From the NCBI RefSeq assembly GCF_016587355.1, contig NZ_BNJF01000011.1:124001-188000 (forward strand): a stretch of DNA of 64,000 nucleotides. Reading direction: 5' to 3'. Origin of the DNA: Ktedonospora formicarum. GTDB taxonomy: Bacteria; Chloroflexota; Ktedonobacteria; Ktedonobacterales; Ktedonobacteraceae. The notes below the pieces were generated by a model. It ran no database searches, was not told where the DNA came from, and worked only from the letters and a program-made list of their open reading frames with translations. The first letter of the stretch is position 1, and every line of letters starts with the position of its first letter. This document shows positions 43,583-51,881 of the stretch, one piece after another. The position numbers and the translations under genes were made by a program.

Positions 43583-44105
43583 ATGAGAGCAGTTGTCTAC
43601 GACGGGTACGGTCCACCAGATGTGTTGCAGGTCAAAACCATCGAGCAGCCAGTCTCTAGAGAGGACGAAATACGTATCAAAATCTATGCTACAGCGGTCA
43701 CCCGAGGAGACTGCGCGACACGCGAAGCCAATCAAAAGAGCAGTCTGCCCGTCAGGCTCCTCAGTCGCTCCGCCTCTGGCCTCCACAGACCCAGGCAGCC
43801 AATCCCTCGGCAGCGAGCTTGCTGGTGTGGTAGACGCCGTTGGTGCGGCAGTCAAGGAGTTTTCAGTTGGTGACCATGCCTTCGGCAATAATGGGTTTAA
43901 CTTCGGGGCATACGCAGAGTTTCTCTGCATACGCGAGAGTGCTCTTATCGCGCATATGCCAACTGGCATATGCTTCGAGGAGGCCGCAGCTATCTGCGAT
44001 GGGGGGCTCAATGCATTGTGGTGCCTGAGGCAGGCCAATCTCAAACCTGGGCAGAAAGTTCTCATCTACGGTGCTTCAGGAGCCATTGGCACCGCAGGAG
44101 TTCAG
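43583..44105 (+). pseudogene. MDR (quinone-oxidoreductase-like) gene, frameshifted and cut by a tnpB element
   Basis: The start M-R-A-V-V-Y-D-G-Y-G-P-P-D-V-L-Q-V-K follows AAGGAAGCGAAGG. The frame breaks near 43750 and continues as G-V-V-D-A-V-G-A-A-V-K-E-F-S-V-G-D-H. It reaches the nucleotide-binding loop Y-G-A-S-G-A-I-G-T-A-G-V-Q-L-A, after which tnpB sequence begins. The C-terminal third was not found beyond the insertion. Confidence 0.8.
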
Positions 44106-44948
44106 CTAGCCAGATCCCGTTCCCCCGCTTCAAACCAGTTCGCGGCCCTCGCTCTCTGGCATGCGCGATCCGTTACAACGTTCATACCTACTCGCTCAAC
44201 TGGGACGCCCAGACGGTTCGCCTCTCGACCACTCAAGGCAGGATGAGCCTCTCCTTTCGCGTTCCTCACTTCAGCGAGCGCTATCGTGGATGTCAGGTGG
44301 CCACCGCAGACCTGGTGTACCGCAACGGATTGTGGTGGTTGCATGTGGTGGTGCATGTCCCTGAGCCCGTGGTTGAGCGCCATCCTGAGGTGATCGGGGT
44401 GGATCTGGGACTCACCCGTCCTGCGGTCACCTCCACCCGTCAGTTTCTTGGTACCCGTCACTGGAAAGAGGTTGAGCGTCGCCGGTTCCGCCTCCGTCGC
44501 AAACTGCAGTCCAAAGGAACAAAAAGCGCGAAACGACATCTCAAAAAGGTGTCTGGTTGCTCTTTGCGATTCCGCAGGGACTGCGATCATGTGCTCTCCA
44601 AACGCATCGTGCAGAGCACGCACCCAGGAGCCACGATTGTTCTTGAGAACCTGACCAACCTTCGAGAAAGGGCCCGCCATCGCAAAGGCGAAGGGCAACG
44701 CAAACTGCACTCCTGGTCCTTTGCGCAGGTGTACGGCTCATTGCCTCCAAAGCACAGGGCGTGGGATCGTGGTCGAGCGCGTCGATCCGCGTCATACCTC
44801 GCAAACCTGTTCGCGCTGCGGGCATCAAACACGAAACAATCGGCGTTCGCAAGCGGTGTTTCACTGTCGCTCCTGCGGGTATCACCTCAACGCTGCACTC
44901 AACATACGGGGCAAATTTGTCTTGCTCAGAGTGGTAGGCCTGTCCTGA
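44106..44948 (+). pseudogene. TnpB (IS605 OrfB) nuclease remnant lacking its last catalytic Asp
   Basis: RuvC motif I is present in V-I-G-V-D-L-G-L-T and the Glu in I-V-L-E-N-L-T-N-L. The frame then shifts near 44740, and the zinc finger C-S-R-C-G-H-Q and C-R-S-C-G-Y follow. The final motif reads G-Y-H-L-N-A-A-L-N-I. In working TnpB proteins an Asp precedes N-A-A-x-N-I (usually H-A-D-x-N-A-A). Here about four residues including that Asp are gone, probably by slippage between short repeats. The N-terminal part is also missing. Confidence 0.8.
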
Positions 44949-45040
44949 GTGGGTCGTTGTCAGACGGCCTTTCGTCTCCGTCTTCGGACGAGAGACAAGC
45001 TCCCGCCCTTCAGGCGAGGGTCTCTGACAGGATAGCCTTC
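44949..45040 (+). ncRNA. TnpB element 3' end with hairpins (omega-RNA-like)
   Basis: Directly after the tnpB stop, GTCAGACGGCC, CCGTCTTCGGACG and CTCCCGCCCTTCAGGCGAGG can fold into successive hairpins, as expected for the right end and guide RNA of IS605-type elements. It is not similar to the RNA at 40246 or 48070. Confidence 0.45.
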
Positions 45041-45195
45041 ATGCCCTACACCACCGATGAGCGAGGCCTCGCCGAAGTCAGATTCTACCAGATTCCTCTC
45101 GTTCCTCCCCAGGATACTTCAGACACAAAATAGCAGCGCTAAGGTTATGCAGGCACTTCTAAAGAGTGTGCCTGTATATACCTCTCTATGTATTC

Positions 45196-45251
45196 TTGAC
45201 TTTCCTCTTTCCACAAGTTATTCTGTATTTATATCAAACGTTTGATATAAA
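45196..45251 (+). promoter_or_regulatory. Promoter and perfect 24-bp operator of the TetR-R2lox-ADH unit
   Basis: TTGACT at 45196-45201, a 17-base spacer and TATTCT at 45219-45224. A perfect palindrome with arms TTTATATCAAAC and GTTTGATATAAA occupies 45228-45251, over the expected transcription start. This is a standard repressor position. Confidence 0.8.
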
Positions 45252-45269
45252 TCTATCCGCGAGGAATAT

Positions 45270-45860
45270 ATGCCTAAGCTCGTCGATCATGATAGGTATC
45301 GTAAGGAACTTCTCGCGCAGTGTTTTGACCTGTTTGCGCAATCTGTGTATAGCGCGCTTACCATGCGACAGATCGCAGAGGCGCTGGATGTCTCCACTGG
45401 CACGCTCTACCACTACTTTCCAACCAAGGAAGCGTTGTTTCAGCAGCTTGTCGAGGAGGTCACGCAGCAAACGATCTTTGCGGCCAGCGCGCAGATGCGA
45501 CAGCATGACACGTTCGAAGAGCGCCTTATGGCCCTGTTTCGCTTTCTAGCCGAGCATGAGGATGATCTGCGGAAACAATTGCTGGTAACCCTTAACTACT
45601 ATCAACATCGTGACCTGTATGGCAAGATGGCGGGAAGAGTCCTGCAAGCCGGGGAGGATCGCTACACACAGGCGATCCAGAGCGCCATTGGCCTGGCTGA
45701 TCCCCAGTTATGCTTCCTCCTTCAAAGCCAGATCCAGGGCTTCTTAATGCTGCGAATGCTTCATTGCGTCAAGGCTCCCTTTATCGAGCAGGCCCGTCCG
45801 TTCGTGCATATGTTCGCGGAATATATGCGGAACGCGACCAAAGATAATCAGACCTCTTAA
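45270..45860 (+). CDS. TetR/AcrR-family repressor heading an R2lox-ADH operon
   Basis: The 196-residue protein has the TetR helix-turn-helix T-M-R-Q-I-A-E-A-L-D-V-S-T-G-T-L-Y-H-Y-F-P-T-K-E. The following all-helical ligand-binding domain carries a long Q-x-Q-x-Q-rich helix. AGGAA five bases before the ATG is the ribosome binding site. A perfect 24-bp palindrome 19 bases upstream is its likely operator, so it should repress itself and the genes behind it. The next gene starts 40 bases after its stop, with no promoter seen between. The inducer is unknown but is probably the substrate of the oxidase or dehydrogenase. Confidence 0.9.
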   Translation: MPKLVDHDRYRKELLAQCFDLFAQSVYSALTMRQIAEALDVSTGTLYHYFPTKEALFQQLVEEVTQQTIFAASAQMRQHDTFEERLMALFRFLAEHEDDLRKQLLVTLNYYQHRDLYGKMAGRVLQAGEDRYTQAIQSAIGLADPQLCFLLQSQIQGFLMLRMLHCVKAPFIEQARPFVHMFAEYMRNATKDNQTS

Positions 45861-45899
45861 GGATTGTCTAGAGAAGTAGGACAAGGAAGGAGAACTTCT

Positions 45900-46790
45900 A
45901 TGGCAGCAGTACCCAATCGGACCTATACAACCTTGACCAGTCGTGGGCTTCGGCATGAGATGTTTCCTATGCGGCTCTACCACAAGGCAAAGAAGTTGGG
46001 TATATGGGACCCACGCGACATTGATCTGACACAGGATATACAGAACTGGCCGCGTCTTCCAGAGGAAGACAAGGAGCGTTTGCGCCCCCTTATTTTCGCC
46101 TTCCAGGCTGGTGAAGAGGCCGTAACACTCGATCTCTTACCACTCATTATGACTGTCGCCCGCGAAGGTCGTCTGGAAGAAGAGATGTTCTTGACAACCT
46201 TCCTATGGGAAGAGGCCAAGCATACCGAGTTCTTTCGCCGCTTCATCGACGAGGTCATGCACACAAGGGAAGACTTACACAGCCCCCGTTTGACGGAGGA
46301 GAGTGAACGCGACCTGTTCGGAGAAGAGCTTCCGCATGAGATGAACCGCCTGCTCACCGAGCCGTCCCCGGAGAATCAGGCACGGGCCTCAATCCTCTAC
46401 AATATGATTATCGAAGGTGTACTCGCGGAAACAGGCTACTATAGCTTCTCCAAGTTGCTTGGGCAAAAGAACATGATGCCTGGGCTACTCCAGGGCATCC
46501 AGCTTATCAAGCGCGACGAGTCCCGACACATCGCCTATGGTGTCTACTTTATCTCTCGCCTCGTCGCGCAAAACAAAGACCTCTGGCCCCTGATCGAGTC
46601 GCGCATGAACGAACTATTTTCCGCCATTGAACGCAACCAGCAGAAGAACAAAACCCCCGAAGACACCCGTAACTATGCCCGGCAGCAGTTCGAGAAGCGC
46701 TTGGCGCGCATTGGACGCGCCCGCAACCAGACACTAGAGCAGGTCTATCAGTTCTCCGGCGAAGAGACAGCGGAAGCTGAAGTTGTGTAA
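45900..46790 (+). CDS. R2-like ligand-binding oxidase (R2lox), Mn/Fe carboxylate protein
   Basis: The 296-residue ferritin-like protein has all metal ligands of the R2lox family in the expected spacing: Glu72 in G-E-E-A-V, Glu105 and His108 in E-E-A-K-H, Glu172 in I-E-G-V-L-A-E, and Glu207 with His210 in D-E-S-R-H. Val75 and Tyr167 stand where known R2lox proteins form a Val-Tyr ether crosslink around a Mn/Fe cofactor. These proteins bind a long-chain fatty-acid-like ligand and are thought to carry out two-electron oxidations. AAGGAGA at 7 bases supports the start. Linkage to a TetR gene recalls Rv0233 and its neighbour in Mycobacterium tuberculosis (from memory). Confidence 0.9.
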   Translation: MAAVPNRTYTTLTSRGLRHEMFPMRLYHKAKKLGIWDPRDIDLTQDIQNWPRLPEEDKERLRPLIFAFQAGEEAVTLDLLPLIMTVAREGRLEEEMFLTTFLWEEAKHTEFFRRFIDEVMHTREDLHSPRLTEESERDLFGEELPHEMNRLLTEPSPENQARASILYNMIIEGVLAETGYYSFSKLLGQKNMMPGLLQGIQLIKRDESRHIAYGVYFISRLVAQNKDLWPLIESRMNELFSAIERNQQKNKTPEDTRNYARQQFEKRLARIGRARNQTLEQVYQFSGEETAEAEVV

Positions 46791-46808
46791 GCACAGTGTA
46801 GAGCAGAC

Positions 46809-46848
46809 GAAAGCGCCGGATTCACGTTGGCGTGCCCGGCGCGCTTTC
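46809..46848 (+). promoter_or_regulatory. Intercistronic hairpin before the dehydrogenase ribosome binding site
   Basis: GAAAGCGCCGG at 46809-46819 pairs with CCGGC(GC)GCTTTC at 46836-46848, leaving a 2-base bulge. It ends next to the AAGGAGG of the dehydrogenase. It could protect the mRNA or tune the second gene. Confidence 0.5.
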
Positions 46849-46861
46849 AAGGAGGAAAAGC

Positions 46862-47998
46862 ATGCGTGTTCAGGCAGCTATACTATACGAAACTTGCAAA
46901 CCTACCCCATACGAAGAGTCGAAGCCCCTGGTCGTTGAAGAGGTCGAGCTAGATCCGCCCGGACCCGGTGAAGTCCTGGTAGAACTGGTCGGGGCGGGCC
47001 TCTGTCACTCGGATCTCTCGGTCATCAATGGCTCTCTATACCCCAAACTCCTCCAACCAATGATCCTAGGTCACGAAGCCAGCGGCATCGTGCGCGAAAC
47101 AGGCACGGATGTGAAAGATATCAAGGTAGGTGACCACGTTGTATTCTCGTTTGTGCCAACCTGTGGTCACTGTCACTACTGCTCAAATGGTCGGCCCGCG
47201 CTCTGCACAAATGGTGGCGCGGCCAATGGGCGCGGCGCGCTCTTGAGTGGCGCGCAACGCTTCCGCAAGCTAGATGGCTCGCCCGTCGCCCACTTCCTGG
47301 GCGTCTCCGCCTTCTCGCGCTTTACCGTAGTTGCGCGGGAATCACTTATCGTCATAGAGAAGGATGTACCGCTAGAGAAGGCCGCCCTCTTTGGCTGCGC
47401 CCTCATCACCGGCGTCGGCGCGGTCATGAACACCGCCAAAGTCTCACCGGGCGAACCAGTCGTCGTCTTCGGCCTGGGCGGCGTTGGATTGAGCACGATC
47501 ATGGGCGCGAAACTGGTTGGAGCCTCCCCCATCATCGCCGTTGATATGCTAACCTCCAAGTTCGACCTCGCGAAACGCCTGGGCGCAGACTTTACCGTGC
47601 CAGCGGGCGATGGGGATCCGTTAGCGGCAATTCGCGACATCACGCGGGGCGGGGCCGAATATGCCTTTGATGCGGTAGGCAATACCGATGTGCTGGCCCA
47701 GGCCTTTAAAGCCACCCGACCCGGCGGAAAAACTATCGCGATTGGCATACCACCTAGTGATCGCTTCCTCTCGCTCCACGCGGCGGCGATTGTCGTGCAT
47801 GAGAAGTCGCTACTGGGGTCCTTCATGGGGTCCGCCGTACCGCGCCGCGACATCTCCCGCCTCGCGCACCTGTACCAAGCGGGCAAGCTCCCACTTGACG
47901 AGTTACTCAGCCCTTCAATTACCTTGGAAGAGATTAACATCGGCTTTGACCGCCTGGCTCAGGGGGTCGCGATCCGCCAGCTTATTCGCTTCGATTAA
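46862..47998 (+). CDS. Zinc-dependent alcohol dehydrogenase (class III-like MDR)
   Basis: The 378-residue protein has catalytic zinc ligands Cys48 (G-L-C-H-S-D) and His71 (G-H-E-A-S-G), a further Cys in F-G-C-A-L-I-T-G-V-G, and four structural-zinc cysteines C101, C104, C107 and C115. The NAD loop is G-L-G-G-V-G. Length and the F-G-C-A motif fit the class III/NDMA-dependent-type branch of alcohol dehydrogenases. AAGGAGG six bases before the ATG sets the start. It lies 71 bases after R2lox with only a hairpin between, so both are cotranscribed. It probably oxidises or reduces the alcohol or aldehyde made from the R2lox ligand. Confidence 0.93.
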   Translation: MRVQAAILYETCKPTPYEESKPLVVEEVELDPPGPGEVLVELVGAGLCHSDLSVINGSLYPKLLQPMILGHEASGIVRETGTDVKDIKVGDHVVFSFVPTCGHCHYCSNGRPALCTNGGAANGRGALLSGAQRFRKLDGSPVAHFLGVSAFSRFTVVARESLIVIEKDVPLEKAALFGCALITGVGAVMNTAKVSPGEPVVVFGLGGVGLSTIMGAKLVGASPIIAVDMLTSKFDLAKRLGADFTVPAGDGDPLAAIRDITRGGAEYAFDAVGNTDVLAQAFKATRPGGKTIAIGIPPSDRFLSLHAAAIVVHEKSLLGSFMGSAVPRRDISRLAHLYQAGKLPLDELLSPSITLEEINIGFDRLAQGVAIRQLIRFD

Positions 47999-48069
47999 CC
48001 TCACACGCGAAAGGTACATTTACTACGAACGTATCTTTCGCGCTCTCATCAGTCACATATTTGAGGCAC

Positions 48070-48208
48070 CGTCTCCGAAACTTACCCAAACGTGGACAGG
48101 CCACATTTGGTTTTCGGTTCCTGCTTCAATGCAGAGAGCAAGCCTTTCGCTCGTCTTCCACCTGCTCCACAGGGGTCACTTCCCGCAGAACTTGCGGTAC
48201 GCTGTTTT
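48070..48208 (-). ncRNA. TnpB-type omega RNA, minus-strand copy
   Basis: Immediately after the stop of the tnpB remnant (48211) the minus strand folds like the RNA at 40246. The first hairpin is CCGCA-AGTTC-TGCGG. CCTGTGGAG and TTGAAGCAGGAACCGAA follow, then a long stem CCAAATGTGG with CCACGTTTGG closed by CCGAA with TTCGG. The position right behind a TnpB C-terminus is where guide RNAs of these elements are encoded. Confidence 0.65.
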
Positions 48209-48210
48209 CA

Positions 48211-48430
48211 TCAGGCCAACGCCACCAAATTCCTGGCGGCGTTATGGTCTCGATCTAGGACACTTCCACAATCCAGGCAGGCAAAGATCCGATCAGAATG
48301 CCTCAGCGCCTCATTGACCCAGCCACAACACGAACAGTTTTTTGAGGAAGGTTCCCAACGGGAGGCCTGGACCACCTTCACCCCTGCTTGCTCTGTCAAA
48401 GCATCTACATGGATTCTCTTTGGTGGCCTG
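48211..48430 (-). pseudogene. TnpB C-terminal remnant
   Basis: The frame reads V-V-Q-A-S-R-W-E-P-S-S-K-N-C-S-C-C-G-W and C-L-D-C-G-S-V-L-D-R-D-H-N-A-A-R-N-L. It includes the zinc finger and the last RuvC Asp. The rest of the nuclease is missing; the remnant is joined to the 3' end of the NmrA gene on the same strand. Confidence 0.8.
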
Positions 48431-49279
48431 GAAACTCTGTATGTGTTCAGAAATGAACGCAGTCGCTGTACAAGGCTTGTGGCCTGTGACCTCATCCACA
48501 ACCGAGGTAACAAAATTCCCACCACCTTGACGATAAAACTGTAGTAGCGTAGTAACCGCATGCGCAGCCCATGAGGAGTAAAGCCCCAAGAGCACTTTTT
48601 CTGCCTCCTCGTCAGAGATGGGCACGTAGCGAACCGGTGTATGCAACAACGAAGAGAATATCTCCGCCAGTTGGGTGCATGTGATCGCCTCTGGGCCAGT
48701 CACATCATATTCTTTGGACTGGTATTTCTTCTCGCCGAGAAGATGTGCCGCGACAGCGCCTATATCACGTGCATCAACATAGCTCATACGCATATCCGCT
48801 AGCGGCGCATACATCACTCCTTGAGTGATAATTGGCTGGGCATACATGAGCTCAAAATTTTGCATCAGAAAAAGCGTCCGTAGAATAGTGTATGGTACTC
48901 CTGAGGCACGGATTGCGCTCTCGGCTTTCCCATGAATTTGAAGCAATGGACTAAAGGATTGTGGGTCTGCCCCTATTTCAGATTGTTTAACGAGGTGATG
49001 TATACTGGCTTTTTTACACTCCTGCGCCCAAAGCATCTCAGTATCTAAGAGATGTTCTGCTACTGGTGTAATGAGATACACACTTTCAATTCCTTGTAGC
49101 GCCTGCGCCACGTTTGCTTGCTTTGTCATATCTCCTAAAAAAACTTCCATCCCCTGAGCCTGGAGTTTTACGGCATCAACCGATTTACGCACGAAGGCAC
49201 GAACTGAAGCCTTCCTTGCCAGAAGCTCTTTGATGGTGGCCTTTCCAACAGCACTTGTCGCACCTGTAACAAGAATCAT
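48311..49279 (-). CDS. NmrA-like NAD(P)-binding protein with a C-terminus altered by tnpB DNA
   Basis: The protein begins M-I-L-V-T-G-A-T-S-A-V-G-K-A-T-I, a Rossmann dinucleotide loop, and continues in NmrA/QOR2 style with V-Y-L-I-T-P-V and V-K-Q-S-E-I-G-A-D. It should bind NADP and act as an atypical SDR or redox sensor. About 275 residues are family-like, up to F-I-S-E-H-I-Q-S-F. The last 45 or so are an out-of-frame reading of the adjoining tnpB remnant (C-F-D-R-A-S-R-G). The gene is therefore intact except for a foreign tail. GGAGGAA ten bases before the ATG supports the start. Confidence 0.85.
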   Translation of the reverse strand: MILVTGATSAVGKATIKELLARKASVRAFVRKSVDAVKLQAQGMEVFLGDMTKQANVAQALQGIESVYLITPVAEHLLDTEMLWAQECKKASIHHLVKQSEIGADPQSFSPLLQIHGKAESAIRASGVPYTILRTLFLMQNFELMYAQPIITQGVMYAPLADMRMSYVDARDIGAVAAHLLGEKKYQSKEYDVTGPEAITCTQLAEIFSSLLHTPVRYVPISDEEAEKVLLGLYSSWAAHAVTTLLQFYRQGGGNFVTSVVDEVTGHKPCTATAFISEHIQSFQATKENPCRCFDRASRGEGGPGLPLGTFLKKLFVLWLGQ

Positions 49280-49345
49280 CGCTCAAATTCCTCCGATCCT
49301 GTAATTTGATGTTTGGCATGGTTCCAATCAGGGAGATTACTACGG

Positions 49346-50242
49346 CTATAGCATCACTGGCCTTTCTTCCTCATGTCTGGCTCTCCATTCACGAGCAACG
49401 CAGGCAAAGCCTTCACGCCAGCTTGAATATATCGGTTGCCAGTTGAGGAGGTGACGTGCTCTGCTATTGGTTGCTCCACGTGCCGCGCGTGGGCGTTCCA
49501 TACTCATCGCTGGAACCGGAGCGCCAAGGGTCGCAGCATACACAGGAAGCCATATGGTTGCCGAGGCTGGCTTATCATCTACTATATTAAAGATACCTTG
49601 AGGCCAGTTCAGCGCAAGCAGGGCAGCATGTGTAGCATCATCGACATGGAGAAAGGAGGTCACACCTTGATCCGCGACCCGCTGGCCTTGTCGCACATGT
49701 TCGGCAATAGTGCCGTCAGGAGCAAACCATGTCCCCGGTCCATAGAGCAGGCCATAGCGCAACACTACACCCCACTCCATTTCAGCGACCGCTGCCTCAA
49801 GAGCCTGGATGCCTTTGATGGTAGTAAGGCGCGGCTCCGGCGCCTCTATGTCCAGGGGGACGCTCTCATCGGCAGGGCCTTCACCAGGAGCATAGGCCCA
49901 GGCCATGCTTTGCGCAATGAGGCGGTGCACTCCGGCCTGCTTCGCGGCATCAACGAGATTACGCGTCCCTTCCTGGAGTATGCGTGAGTCCGTTGAGAGA
50001 TGCATTTCACTCAAATCAGTAAATTGATGTATTATGACATCGGGGTGCGTCTCGCGTACAAGCGTGAAGACTTTTTCACGATCAAATACATCGACGACTA
50101 CAGAGGATGCGCCTGGGCGCTCAAGCCGCTGACGCTTCTCAGCCGTTCGTGTCGTGCCAATTACTTCGTGACCGGACTTAATCAGCACTGGAATGAGCCG
50201 TCTTCCAATAACTCCCGTCGCACCTACAAGCAATATTCTCAT
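49346..50242 (-). CDS. NAD-dependent epimerase/dehydratase family protein
   Basis: The 298-residue protein has the N-terminal G-A-T-G-V-I-G-R-R-L loop and D-V-I-I-H-Q-F at strand four. A Y-G-L-L-Y-G-P-G-T-W segment is typical of the epimerase/dehydratase branch of extended SDRs, and V-D-D-A-T-H-A precedes the C-terminal part. The usual active-site Tyr region reads S-M-A-W-A-Y-A-P, so the catalytic triad is only partly recognisable. AAGAAGG sits about 7 bases before the ATG. It is transcribed away from the MocR regulator, and their shared 136-base spacer holds direct repeats that may control both. Confidence 0.85.
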   Translation of the reverse strand: MRILLVGATGVIGRRLIPVLIKSGHEVIGTTRTAEKRQRLERPGASSVVVDVFDREKVFTLVRETHPDVIIHQFTDLSEMHLSTDSRILQEGTRNLVDAAKQAGVHRLIAQSMAWAYAPGEGPADESVPLDIEAPEPRLTTIKGIQALEAAVAEMEWGVVLRYGLLYGPGTWFAPDGTIAEHVRQGQRVADQGVTSFLHVDDATHAALLALNWPQGIFNIVDDKPASATIWLPVYAATLGAPVPAMSMERPRAARGATNSRARHLLNWQPIYSSWREGFACVAREWRARHEEERPVML

Positions 50243-50302
50243 TCAACACCTTCTTTCGTCGACTATGAGCCCATTTCTTTATAGCAACACTCTATCATGA
50301 GA

Positions 50303-50351
50303 TTGGCATGCTAAAAATAGCCATTATGCCATATAATAGGGTAGCCATTAT
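50303..50351. promoter_or_regulatory. Divergent control region with direct repeats
   Basis: TAGCCATTAT occurs at 50318-50327 and again at 50342-50351, 24 bases apart, flanking a TATAAT at 50332-50337. MocR-family regulators are known to bind direct repeats of this kind. The site lies between the MocR gene and the divergent epimerase gene. Confidence 0.6.
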
Positions 50352-50378
50352 TTGTGCTGAGACCATAGGAGGCTGCTT

Positions 50379-51881
50379 ATGCCAAAGCCAACACCCCATA
50401 TTCCGCTACCCAACATTCAACTGAATGCGAACGCCAGTACCCCCTTGCGCCACCAACTCTATGAGCAACTTGCCCGAGCGATTCGCACTGGTCATTTAAC
50501 ACCGGGAACACGGCTACCCTCAACGCGTGCCTTCGCCCGCGAATTGGGCGTCTCTCGTACCACTGTCGAGGAGGCATATCTAGATCTCTATGCTGAAGGG
50601 TATATTGAGGGACAGGTGGGAGCTGGAACCTATGTTACACAACATCTTTCTCAGAGCCATCTTCACATGGCAACCACACCCGACGAACTAATGTCGCCGG
50701 ACCAAGCCTTAAGCGGGCAAGCGAATTTATCTCAGCGTGGGAAACTGCTTGCTGCAACGCCACCGATACCCGGCTTTTGTAGCGGCGAGACAGGTTCTCC
50801 CTTCCGCATCGGGCTACCAGCGCTTGATAGCTTTCCGCAGCAGGAGTGGGCGCGGATGGTTGCGCAAGCCATACGCCAATTGCCTCCCTCACACCTATGC
50901 TATCCGGATCTGGAGGGATACCGCCCGTTAAGGGAGGAGATTGCCGCCTACATTACGATTTCGCGTGGGGTACGCTGTACAGCGGATCAGGTGATAGTGA
51001 TCGCGGGCGCTCAGGTAGGGCTGTCACTGGCGGCACGTCTGCTCCTCGATGTAGATGATGCCGCCTGGATAGAAGATCCGGGGTATCCTTGGGTGAGAGT
51101 GGCATTTGAGGAAGCGGGAGCCAATCTCGTGCCGGTTCCTATTGATGAAGAGGGGATGGACGTTGCCACTGGTAAGGCCAGGTGTCCCGATGCGCGGATC
51201 GCCTATGTGACTCCCTCGCATCAATTTCCACTTGGCGTTACCATGAGCCTTGCCCGGCGCTACGAGCTATTACATTGGGCGCGGCAGGCAGGGGCCTGGA
51301 TCATTGAAGATGACTATGATAGCGAGTATCGCTACATTGGCCGCCCCATTCCGGCATTGCAAGGGCTTGAAGGAGCTGAACGCGTGCTTTACCTGGGAAC
51401 TTTTAGCAAGGTTCTTTTCCCTGCATTACGTCTGGGATATATCGTTGTACCACCAACGCTTGTCAATGCCTTTGTCACTGCCCAGCGCACAGTCAATGCC
51501 TTGCCTCCGACACTTGAACAGGCAGCACTCGCTATGTATATGAGGGAGGGGCATTTCGCTCGCCATATCCGACGTATGCGTTTACTGTACGCCAGAAGAG
51601 GGAATATCCTGAGAGATTGCGCAAGACACTTTCTTGGCGATATGCTCACTATCGAACAACCAGCTGCTGGATTACACCTTGTAGGCTGGTTCCCAGAAGG
51701 TATCGATGATCGCGAAATGGCCTGCAACGCCGAGAGGTATGGTATCACCGCTCTCCCGCTCTCGGCATACCGAATAGAGGAAAAGGGACGTAATGGCGTC
51801 CTGCTTGGCTATTCCTCGTGGACCGAGCGCGAGATAGAGGAAGGCATGCAAAGCCTCGCGCGAGCATGGAGTTCGCGCTAA
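50379..51881 (+). CDS. MocR/PdxR-type regulator (GntR helix-turn-helix fused to aminotransferase fold)
   Basis: The 500-residue protein starts with a GntR winged helix: L-Y-E-Q-L-A-R-A-I-R-T-G-H-L, then P-S-T-R-A-F-A-R-E-L-G-V-S-R-T-T-V. From about residue 130 it is a fold-type I aminotransferase domain with P-S-H-Q-F-P-L-G, D-D-Y-D-S-E-Y-R-Y and the PLP lysine in G-T-F-S-K-V-L. Such proteins sense PLP or amino compounds and often activate pyridoxal synthesis or amine metabolism. No pdx genes are near; the divergent neighbour is an epimerase-like protein. GGAGG sits about 8 bases before the ATG. Confidence 0.92.
   Translation: MPKPTPHIPLPNIQLNANASTPLRHQLYEQLARAIRTGHLTPGTRLPSTRAFARELGVSRTTVEEAYLDLYAEGYIEGQVGAGTYVTQHLSQSHLHMATTPDELMSPDQALSGQANLSQRGKLLAATPPIPGFCSGETGSPFRIGLPALDSFPQQEWARMVAQAIRQLPPSHLCYPDLEGYRPLREEIAAYITISRGVRCTADQVIVIAGAQVGLSLAARLLLDVDDAAWIEDPGYPWVRVAFEEAGANLVPVPIDEEGMDVATGKARCPDARIAYVTPSHQFPLGVTMSLARRYELLHWARQAGAWIIEDDYDSEYRYIGRPIPALQGLEGAERVLYLGTFSKVLFPALRLGYIVVPPTLVNAFVTAQRTVNALPPTLEQAALAMYMREGHFARHIRRMRLLYARRGNILRDCARHFLGDMLTIEQPAAGLHLVGWFPEGIDDREMACNAERYGITALPLSAYRIEEKGRNGVLLGYSSWTEREIEEGMQSLARAWSSR

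Noticed and set aside
47176..47940. A 254-codon minus-strand open frame
   Set aside because: It is antisense to the zinc alcohol dehydrogenase; high G+C makes long shadow frames common here.
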